Positions 15,521 to 21,035 of a stretch of DNA of 21,035 nt are shown here, in pieces. Where the stretch lies: contig JBEKHI010000108.1 of the NCBI GenBank assembly GCA_050012355.1, positions 1 through 21,035 on the forward strand, in the 5' to 3' direction. Below the pieces are notes generated by a model, which did not search any database, had not been told where the DNA came from, and saw nothing but the letters and a program-made list of their open reading frames with translations. This stretch comes from JBEKHI01 sp050012355. Its GTDB lineage: Bacteria > Actinomycetota > Actinomycetes > Streptosporangiales > Streptosporangiaceae. Each line of letters begins with the position of its first letter. The stretch's first letter is position 1. Both the position numbers and the translations under genes were made by a program.

Positions 15521-16530
15521 CGGGCCTCTTTCCCGGAGAACCGGATGCGCGGATCCATCACGGTCAGCGACACGTCGGCCAGCAGCAACGCGAGCAGCGA
15601 GATCACCCCGGTGACCATCACCGCGTCGGTGAGCAGTATCGAGTCCTTGCGTTCGGCCGCGGTCACCAGCAGGGCGCCGAGACCGGGATAGTTGAACAGC
15701 GTCTCCACCACGGCGCTCCCGCCCAGCAGCCCGCCCAGGTACAGCCCGAGCAGCGGCAGCGTGGGCACCATCGCGTTGCGCAGCACGTGCCGCCGTACGA
15801 TCTGCTCCGGCGGAAGCCCCTTCAGGACCGCGGTGCGATGATAATTCGACGTTATGGACCCTGCTATTCCTGTTCTGATCATCCTGGTGAGGACGGCGAG
15901 GTAGGAAACGGCGAGCACCACCGCGGGCAGCGTCGTGGCGTGCAACCGCTGCCCGAGGTCACCGGTGGCGTCGGCGGCTGACTGGACAGGGAACCACTTG
16001 ACGCCTACGGCGAAGATCAGCAGCAGGATGACGCCGCCCACGAATTCCGGCACCGAGGACAGCGACATCAGGCTGATCGTGATGGCCCGGTCCGTGCGCC
16101 GCCCTTCCCGGTAAGCCTGGATCGCGCCCAGCACGATGGAGATGGGAACCATCAGCACGAACGCGTACAGGCCGAGGAACAGCGTGTTCACCAGCCGGCC
16201 CGCGATGAGACCGCGGGTCGGCACCAGGTAGACGAAGCTCGTTCCCCAGTTCCCGGTGAGGAACCCGGTCAGCCAGTGCCAGTAGCGCTCGACCATCGGC
16301 CCGGACAGCCCGTTGCTGGCGTCCCAGGCCTTCACCTGCGCCTGCGTCGCGTACTGGCCGAGCGCGTTCCGCCCGGGGTCGCCGGGCACCAGCAGGATCA
16401 GCCAGAACGTCAGTACCGAGACGACTAGCAAGATGAGCGGGATCTGGATGAGGCGTTTCCCGAGCAGCCTCAGGAGCCGGGCGGTCCGTTCGCTAACTTG
16501 AGACGGAGACGCCACGGAAGTCGAAGCCAC
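15517..16530 (-). CDS. ABC transporter permease, DppB/OppB type
   Basis: The product (337 residues from GTG 16530) begins with a membrane helix, LIQIPLILLVVSVLTFWLIL, followed by VPGDPGRNALG, the usual DppB opening. Six membrane helices and the coupling loop NYHRTAVLKGLPPEQIVRRH are visible, then RNAMVPTLPLLG and LGGSAVVETLFNYPGLGALL, hallmarks of this permease. With the start at 16530 it overlaps the substrate-binding protein gene by 38 bases; another GTG at 16515 would shorten the overlap. Neither has a decisive ribosome binding site, so the start is uncertain by a few residues. Its role is to form, with the DppC-type partner, the import channel for the ligand captured by the lipoprotein encoded upstream. 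Confidence 0.93.
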   Translation of the reverse strand: MASTSVASPSQVSERTARLLRLLGKRLIQIPLILLVVSVLTFWLILLVPGDPGRNALGQYATQAQVKAWDASNGLSGPMVERYWHWLTGFLTGNWGTSFVYLVPTRGLIAGRLVNTLFLGLYAFVLMVPISIVLGAIQAYREGRRTDRAITISLMSLSSVPEFVGGVILLLIFAVGVKWFPVQSAADATGDLGQRLHATTLPAVVLAVSYLAVLTRMIRTGIAGSITSNYHRTAVLKGLPPEQIVRRHVLRNAMVPTLPLLGLYLGGLLGGSAVVETLFNYPGLGALLVTAAERKDSILLTDAVMVTGVISLLALLLADVSLTVMDPRIRFSGKEAR

Positions 16531-18049
16531 CGGAGAACTCCTGTCCGTTGGGGAAGCTGCCCTTCACCGAGCTGCTGAGGTACACGTCGTCGACTTCGAA
16601 GGCGGCCACGATCACCGGGACCTCGGTCCACTCGATCTCGGCGATCTGGGTGGCGAGGGACTGCCTGGTGGCTGTGTCGGTTGTTGCCTCGTACTTCGCC
16701 GTCAGGCTGTCCAGCTGTGAGTTGGAGAAGTGCGAGGCGTTCCACGAGCTGCCGGTGGCGTAGATCAGCGATTCAAGCTGAGCCGGGAGCCGGTCCGCCC
16801 AGTCGGTGATCGTCACCGCCGCGTTCAGCCACGGCGTGGTGGAGTTACTGCCGCCGTAGTACTGCGCCTCGGTCATCACGTCGAGCTTGACGGTGAAGTC
16901 GCCGGTCGCCTGCAGCTGCTGCTGGATGAGCTGCGCGAGGGTCTCCTCACCCTGGTAGGTGGTGATGGTGAAGCTGATCTTCTGGCCACCGAGCAGCTGC
17001 TTGACCGTGGCGTCGTTCTGCTCCCGGGAGGTGATGCCCGTTGGCTGGATGCTGTAGTCGGGGAACGTCGCGTAGTCGTTGGCGGTGACCGCGCCACCGT
17101 CGTACGCGGTGCTCACGATCGCCTTGCGGTTCAGCGCCCAGGCGATCGCCTGGCGGACCTTCACGTTGTTGAACGGGGCCTTGGCGACGTCGAAGACGAT
17201 GCCGTCGAACTTCGAGTAGCCCAGGTTGACCTTGCGGTAGGAGGTACCGAGCGTCTGCCCGACGCTTGGGTCATCGGTGGAGGAGATCTCGTCGATCTCG
17301 CCGCTCTGGAAGGCGAGCAGCTCATCCTGGGCGTCGGAGTAGAACTTCGCGTTGATGCCGCTGAGGTCAACGGCGGAGGCGTCCCAGTAATACGGGTTCT
17401 TCTTGTAGGTGACGCCCTCACCCGGGGTGTACTTCTCCAGGATGAACTGACCCGCGCCTACCGGGTCGTTGATCCAGTTCGTGAAGTTGGTGCCCGTGGG
17501 CAGGACATCGGTGTTCGCGCCGGTCAGCAGGTACGGGAAGTCGGAGTACGGGGTGTCGAGGGTGAACACCACGGCGTCGGTCCCGCTGGCCTTCACCGAC
17601 TTGACGATCCCGTCGAAGCTGCTCGCGGCCGGTGACTGGCTGCTGGGAGACAGGATCTGGTCAAAGGTCCACACCACGTCGGCGGCCGTGACGGGCTTGC
17701 CGTTGCTGAACTTCGCGCCCGGCCGCAGCGTGATGGTCCAGGAGAGCTTGTTGGCCGCCGGAGTCCAGGCCGTCGCCAACTGCGGTTCCAGCTGGCCGGA
17801 GGTGCTCTGGATGATCAGGCCCGCCGAGGCGAGTCCCACCAGCCACATCGTGTTGTAGTCGGTGGTGGTCAGCGGGTCGATGTTGCCAGTGGGCGTGATG
17901 AGTCCGAGATTGTAGGTACCGCCACCGCTGCCAGTGTCGTTAGTGGCGGGCTGGCCCGTCGACGACGCGCACGCGGAGAGTGCCAGCGCGACGGCCGCGG
18001 CCGCCGCGGCGGTGGCGGTGACTTTCTTGATGGACGGAAGCTTCGGCAC
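16493..18049 (-). CDS. ABC transporter substrate-binding lipoprotein, family 5 (DppA/OppA type)
   Basis: From GTG 18049 the product has 518 residues. It starts with a lipoprotein signal: basic residues KK at 8-9, an alanine-rich core, and the lipobox LSAC with Cys27 as the lipid-anchored residue. Family 5 features follow: the GPATN-type opening, LRPGAKFSNGKPVTAADVVW, YSDFPYL and RQAIAWALNRKAIVS. Family 5 proteins bind peptides, nickel, opines, glutathione or other organic ligands outside the membrane. The ligand here is unknown but presumably feeds the monooxygenases encoded downstream. A TTG at 18088 would add 13 residues, placing the signal sequence too far from the N terminus, so I prefer the GTG, which is preceded by GGAG about ten bases before. 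It is the first gene of the minus-strand run. Confidence 0.93.
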   Translation of the reverse strand: MPKLPSIKKVTATAAAAAAVALALSACASSTGQPATNDTGSGGGTYNLGLITPTGNIDPLTTTDYNTMWLVGLASAGLIIQSTSGQLEPQLATAWTPAANKLSWTITLRPGAKFSNGKPVTAADVVWTFDQILSPSSQSPAASSFDGIVKSVKASGTDAVVFTLDTPYSDFPYLLTGANTDVLPTGTNFTNWINDPVGAGQFILEKYTPGEGVTYKKNPYYWDASAVDLSGINAKFYSDAQDELLAFQSGEIDEISSTDDPSVGQTLGTSYRKVNLGYSKFDGIVFDVAKAPFNNVKVRQAIAWALNRKAIVSTAYDGGAVTANDYATFPDYSIQPTGITSREQNDATVKQLLGGQKISFTITTYQGEETLAQLIQQQLQATGDFTVKLDVMTEAQYYGGSNSTTPWLNAAVTITDWADRLPAQLESLIYATGSSWNASHFSNSQLDSLTAKYEATTDTATRQSLATQIAEIEWTEVPVIVAAFEVDDVYLSSSVKGSFPNGQEFSGGFDFRGVSVSS

Positions 18050-18074
18050 GTTAGCTGCACTCCAGACGCGAAGC

Positions 18075-18115
18075 GGACATATGGCCAAAATCTACTATGT
18101 CCATCAGAATAGTGG
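18075..18115. promoter_or_regulatory. AT-rich regulatory region with two inverted repeats before the importer/monooxygenase run
   Basis: GGACATA (18075-18081) and TATGTCC (18096-18102) form a perfect 7-base inverted repeat with a 14-base spacer. CTACTAT (18092-18098) and ATAGTGG (18109-18115) form a second repeat with six of seven pairs. The region lies 26-66 bases upstream of the lipoprotein GTG and is the only AT-rich stretch nearby, so it should hold the promoter and operator of the run. No confident -35/-10 pair can be named. Confidence 0.45.
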
Positions 18116-18260
18116 ATAATGCCTTATGGGTCCAGCTTTCCCGCAGCTCCCGCCGTCGTGGGCCGTCTCCTGCCTCACGTGCTGCGGCCCTCGCGCGTCC
18201 GCCCCGTCCCCGGTCCTGCCCCCGGTCCGCGCGCGCTGCGGGCCCTCGCGCGATTCCCAG
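18116..18260. other. Non-coding, very GC-rich spacer with a short direct repeat
   Basis: Together with the flanking regulatory and hairpin elements this is part of a gene-free stretch of about 330 bases (18050-18378). I see no convincing coding sequence; the open frames across it lack family-like sequence and start sites. A 16-17-base direct repeat is present: CTGCGGCCCTCGCGCG at 18182-18197 and CTGCGGGCCCTCGCGCG at 18236-18252, differing by one inserted G. Its meaning is unknown. Confidence 0.5.
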
Positions 18261-18314
18261 CCCGTGGATGGCCCATCGCTGGCGCTATCACGCCAGCGAT
18301 GGGCCATCGACGGG
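18261..18314. terminator. Long hairpin; copy 2 of the dispersed palindrome
   Basis: Two 24-base arms (18261-18284 and 18291-18314) pair with a single mismatch around the six-base loop CTATCA. The core GGCCCATCGCTGGCG and its complement match copy 1 at 5041-5090. It lies 65 bases beyond the 3' end of the minus-strand PPOX gene, where it could end that transcript before the importer run. There is no T tract. Confidence 0.65.
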
Positions 18315-18370
18315 CTTGTAGAAGGTCTAGCCGAGTCACACTGGCCACTCGGGACTCACCCGTGCGTCAG

Positions 18371-19321
18371 TTACACCGTCAGCCGGTGAGGTCGAAGGCG
18401 GCGATGACCCTGGTGGGCCGGATGCGGACCACCACCTCGCCGGGCACCGCATTGCGCTTGCCGAATTCGGTGCCGCGCTCGGCTCCCATGTAGCGAGTGC
18501 CGATGGCGATCGCGGTGCGCAGCAGCTCCGCGGGGTCCTCGGACAACTCCGCTTCGCCTTGCACCTGCACAAACGCGTACGGCGGATCTTCCAGGTCCAC
18601 GCACAATGCCACTCGTGGGTCGCGCGCCAGTGCCCGGCCCTTCGCGCTGTCCTTGCCGGTGTTGAACACGAGCGTGTCGTCCTCGACCACGAACCAAATC
18701 GGGGTCACCAGCGGGCGACCGTCCGCGCCGGTATAGGCGACCTTGCCGGTCCGAGTGTCCTTCTCCAGGAAGGCCTGAACTTCCGGATCTGTAATCGATG
18801 CCATGCGGCAAGTCTAAGAAGGTGTCACCGGCTCGGACCTCGAGGGCGACCAGGAACCGGGACACCATGTTGTATGTCGCGATTGTCCCGGTGAGTTCCA
18901 GCACCTCTTGCTCGCTCAGATGACCGCGAACCGCCTCAAATACGGCGTCTGGTACCCGAACGTCGCTGGTCATCGCTTCCGCGTACCGCAGGGCCGCGCC
19001 TAGCACCCCGGAGGCCGCCGCGCCGATGCGGATCGCGGCGATGTCGGCGTCGGTCAGTCCGGCTGTCCGGGCGACCGGCTCGTGCGCCGCCCACTCGTAG
19101 TCCGCGCCGTTCAGCGCGGCGACGCGGAGGATCACCGCCTCGCGCAGATCCGCTGGCAGGCAGGAGCGCTCGCGGACCGCTCGCAGCAGGCTGTTCCAGC
19201 CGTCGGCGAACTCCGGGCTGTGCAGCAGCATTCCATCCAGCGCGGCGAGTCTTCCGCCGCGCCGCGCCCGGATCCGCTCGGTGACCTCATGGTCAGGTGC
19301 GGTGTATCGGAGTCGTGGCAT
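18371..19321 (-). CDS. Carboxymuconolactone decarboxylase family protein with an out-of-frame 3' extension
   Basis: From ATG 19321, preceded by GAGG, the first roughly 168 residues match the CMD/AhpD-like helical family. These include LLRAVRERSCLPADLREAVI, RVAALNGADYEWAAHEPVAR and the YNMVSRFLVALEV end. The core motif E-(x)n-Y-E-W-x-x-H keeps the acidic residue and His but has no CxxC, so an AhpD-type peroxidase role is unlikely. The family normally ends near this point (about 18815). Here the frame stays open to 18371, across the entire PPOX gene, and residues after about 170 are arginine- and glycine-rich shadow sequence. A TAG one frame over (18814-18816) suggests a small insertion or deletion near the end. 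The biologically meaningful part is probably about 18814-19321. It lies just after the transporter terminator and likely shares a transcript with the PPOX gene. Confidence 0.8.
   Translation of the reverse strand: MPRLRYTAPDHEVTERIRARRGGRLAALDGMLLHSPEFADGWNSLLRAVRERSCLPADLREAVILRVAALNGADYEWAAHEPVARTAGLTDADIAAIRIGAAASGVLGAALRYAEAMTSDVRVPDAVFEAVRGHLSEQEVLELTGTIATYNMVSRFLVALEVRAGDTFLDLPHGIDYRSGSSGLPGEGHSDRQGRLYRRGRSPAGDPDLVRGRGRHARVQHRQGQREGPGTGARPTSGIVRGPGRSAVRVCAGARRSGVVRGPRGAAAHRDRHRHSLHGSRARHRIRQAQCGARRGGGPHPAHQGHRRLRPHRLTV
18379..18804 (-). CDS. PPOX-class F420-dependent oxidoreductase (pyridoxamine-phosphate-oxidase fold)
   Basis: The 141-residue product has the split-barrel fold of the PPOX superfamily. 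The opening MASITDPEVQAFL, the strand GRPLVTPIWFVVEDDTLVFN, then KGRALARDPRVALCVDLEDP and VQVQGEAELSED, and the ending VRIRPTRVIAAFDL match the small actinobacterial Rv1155-like, F420-type group. Such proteins bind F420 or a flavin and reduce or oxidise small molecules. No F420 biosynthesis gene is in view. The ATG at 18804 has no strong ribosome binding site. The decarboxylase-like gene upstream reads through this gene in another frame, but a TAG in a third frame (18814-18816) sits nine bases before this ATG, where that gene may once have ended. A long hairpin follows the stop. Confidence 0.87.
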   Translation of the reverse strand: MASITDPEVQAFLEKDTRTGKVAYTGADGRPLVTPIWFVVEDDTLVFNTGKDSAKGRALARDPRVALCVDLEDPPYAFVQVQGEAELSEDPAELLRTAIAIGTRYMGAERGTEFGKRNAVPGEVVVRIRPTRVIAAFDLTG

Positions 19322-19334
19322 GGGACCTCGCGAA

Positions 19335-19382
19335 AAACGTCCGTAGAATCTGCTGCTGTAGCGACAGATTCTACGGACGTTT
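19335..19382 (-). terminator. Intrinsic terminator of the MFS transporter gene
   Basis: The arms AAACGTCCGTAGAATCTG (19335-19352) and CAGATTCTACGGACGTTT (19365-19382) are perfect 18-base complements around a 12-base loop. Read on the minus strand, the hairpin begins 15 bases after the transporter TAA and runs into TTTTT followed by CGCG. This is a textbook Rho-independent terminator and isolates the transporter from the decarboxylase-like gene. Confidence 0.88.
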
Positions 19383-19397
19383 CGCCGGGAGTGGCGG

Positions 19398-20987
19398 TTA
19401 CGAGGCGGGCGCGGCCAACGGGTCGACGCCCTCGAGGTCGCTGCGCCTGATCCGGATCGCGACCACCGTGATGACCAGTGCCAGCAGCATGATGCCCGCT
19501 GCGACGAGGAAACCGCGGCCGAAACCGTACCCGAGCGCGTGGTCGGTCATCGCGCGCTGCAGCGCGGCCTGCTTGGCGGGGGACAGGTGCGCGGCGGCGC
19601 CAGCCTTGGCGGCGGCGCTGGTCGCCTGCGAGCGGAGCGAGTTGGCCACCGCCGACCAGGCGACGGTGCCAAGGATCGCCAGGCCGATCGACCCACCGAC
19701 CTGCTGACCGACGTTCAGCATCGACGACGCGACCCCGGCGTCGTCGTCCCCGACCTTCGCTAGCCCGACCAGGGAGAGCGGGACAAAGAGCATTCCGACC
19801 CCGAGCGCGGTGACGAGCATCGGCCCGAGCAACCCGCTCGTGTAGCTGGAGTGCTCGCTGAGCCGGGAAAGCCAGAACATCCCGCCGGTAGCGAACACCG
19901 AGCCGGCCAGCAGCAGCGGCCTGGCCCCGATCCGCGGCACGAGCTGGGCGGCCACGCCGGACGCGACCATGATCATCGCGACCATCGGCAGGTAGGCGAC
20001 GCCGGACTTGATCGGGCTGTAGCCCCACACGTCCTGGACGAAGATGGTCAGGAAGTAGAAGATGGCGAACAGCGCCGTCCCGACGCACAGCATGATCAGG
20101 TACGACCCGGTGCGGTCCCGGTTGCGCAGCACCCGCACCGGGATGAGGGCGTGCGGGCTGCGGGATTCGATGACCCCGAAGGAAACCAGCAGCACCACGG
20201 CGGCGACCAGGGACGCGATCACATTGGTGTTACCCCAGTGCGAGACACCGTTGGAGGTGGTCGCGGCTTCGGTCAGGCCGTACACCAGGGCAGCGAGCCC
20301 CGCCGTTCCGGTGATCGCGCCTGGCAGGTCGAACCGGCCGTGACGACGCTCGGATTCACCAAGTACCCGGGGCGCGAGGAGCGCGACAAGGAGCCCGATC
20401 GGTACGTTGACGAACAGCACCCACCGCCAGTTGGCATACGTGGTGAGCAGCCCGCCGAGGACCAGTCCGACCGCCCCGCCGGCCACCGACATCGAGGCGT
20501 ACACGGCCATCGCCCGGTTGCGCGGTGGCCCCTCGGGGAACGTGACGGCAATCAGGGACAGTGCCGTGGGCGCGGCGAACGCACCGCCGATCCCCTGGAT
20601 GGCTCGTGCCGCTAGCAGCCATGCCTGGTCAGTGGCGAACCCGCCCGCGAGCGAGCCGAGCGAGAACAGCAGGATCCCCGCGATGAAGATCCGGCGGCGC
20701 CCCAGCAGGTCGCCGGATCGTCCACCAAGCAGCAGCAGCCCGCCGAACGTGAGCGAGTACGCGTTCACGATCCACTCTAGGTTCGTGCCCGAGAAGTGCA
20801 GCGCGGTCTGGATGTGTGGCAGCGCGATGTTCACGATGGATGCGTCTAGCACCACCATGAGCTGCGCCGTCGCGATGACCGCGAGCGCCAGTCCCAGTCG
20901 CCGCGGTGCGGCTTGCCCGCGTGGACTGGCGTCTACCTCCCTGGCCAAGGCGGTGCCGGCCGCCTCCACCGAGTTCGGATTAGACAT
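19398..20987 (-). CDS. DHA2 family MFS drug/metabolite exporter (14 membrane helices)
   Basis: From ATG 20987 the product has 529 residues. The first helix ends in VVLDASIVNIALP (residues 45-57), the motif D1 of drug:H+ antiporters with 14 helices. Motif A is GGRSGDLLGRRR at 88-99 between helices 2 and 3. Helix 5 carries the antiporter motif-C-like SVAGGAVGLVLGGLL. The length and the extra central helices fit the EmrB/QacA (DHA2) group, which exports drugs, antibiotics or metabolites using the proton gradient. I prefer ATG 20987 because GAGGGG lies eight bases before it; an upstream GTG at 21015-21017 would put that site inside the gene. No regulator is visible beside it within the window. 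Its terminator separates it from the next gene, so it is probably a single-gene unit. Confidence 0.92.
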   Translation of the reverse strand: MSNPNSVEAAGTALAREVDASPRGQAAPRRLGLALAVIATAQLMVVLDASIVNIALPHIQTALHFSGTNLEWIVNAYSLTFGGLLLLGGRSGDLLGRRRIFIAGILLFSLGSLAGGFATDQAWLLAARAIQGIGGAFAAPTALSLIAVTFPEGPPRNRAMAVYASMSVAGGAVGLVLGGLLTTYANWRWVLFVNVPIGLLVALLAPRVLGESERRHGRFDLPGAITGTAGLAALVYGLTEAATTSNGVSHWGNTNVIASLVAAVVLLVSFGVIESRSPHALIPVRVLRNRDRTGSYLIMLCVGTALFAIFYFLTIFVQDVWGYSPIKSGVAYLPMVAMIMVASGVAAQLVPRIGARPLLLAGSVFATGGMFWLSRLSEHSSYTSGLLGPMLVTALGVGMLFVPLSLVGLAKVGDDDAGVASSMLNVGQQVGGSIGLAILGTVAWSAVANSLRSQATSAAAKAGAAAHLSPAKQAALQRAMTDHALGYGFGRGFLVAAGIMLLALVITVVAIRIRRSDLEGVDPLAAPAS

Positions 20988-21035
20988 GAAATTTCCCCTC
21001 TTTTGGGCGTACTTCACTACCGCCGTGGCCCGCTG

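Noticed and set aside
18126..18389. Plus-strand open frame of 87 codons in the gene-free stretch
   Set aside because: It spans the long hairpin and a direct repeat, lacks a ribosome binding site and resembles no protein I know.

Overview
The window is very GC-rich, uses many GTG starts, and its genes mostly overlap by a few bases. It carries a DHA2-type transporter, an F420-type PPOX protein, a MarR regulator and five luciferase-like flavin monooxygenases. This suggests a soil-type actinomycete (Actinomycetota), but genus cannot be read from the sequence. I see no rRNA, tRNA, CRISPR array, transposase or phage gene.

Layout. (1) 1-5018, plus strand: the 3' part of a DUF1684 gene, then an NtaA/SnaA/DszA-type flavin monooxygenase. 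An AT-rich inverted repeat at 1808-1839 follows. Next is a tight four-gene run: an alpha/beta-hydrolase-like protein that seems to lack its catalytic His, a tandem DUF427 protein, a 2-oxoglutarate/Fe(II) oxygenase and a cysteine-dioxygenase-like cupin. (2) 5041-5090: a long hairpin between converging genes. (3) 5112-8796: a FUSC-type membrane exporter (minus) divergent from a small four-helix membrane protein and a MarR regulator (plus), with three matching palindromic sites that are the likely MarR operators. (4) 8831-18049, minus strand: a single coupled run read from right to left. It encodes a lipoprotein substrate-binding protein, two Dpp/Opp-type permeases, a double ABC ATPase, an SsuD-like monooxygenase, an NtaA-like monooxygenase and two related smaller luciferase-like monooxygenases. 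(5) 18050-18378: about 330 bp without a gene, holding AT-rich inverted repeats and a second copy of the long hairpin. (6) 18371-20987, minus strand: a DHA2 MFS exporter ended by a clear terminator, then a carboxymuconolactone-decarboxylase-like gene and an F420-type PPOX gene.

How it may work. Flavin monooxygenases of the SsuD and NtaA/DszA types commonly cleave C-S or C-N bonds, and several are made under sulfur starvation. The minus-strand run looks like an import-and-oxidise cassette for an organosulfur or amino-organic nutrient taken up by a peptide-type ABC importer. The plus-strand run adds oxygenases of two other cofactor types, 2-oxoglutarate/iron and a thiol-dioxygenase-like cupin. 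I infer that together they may be a sulfur- or nitrogen-scavenging island. The substrate, the order of steps and even co-regulation are not proven by the sequence.

Two minus-strand genes (the double ABC ATPase and the decarboxylase-like gene) lack a stop where their families end and read on, out of frame, through the start of the next gene. In each case a stop in another frame lies next to the following ATG, which points to frameshifts, natural or from assembly.
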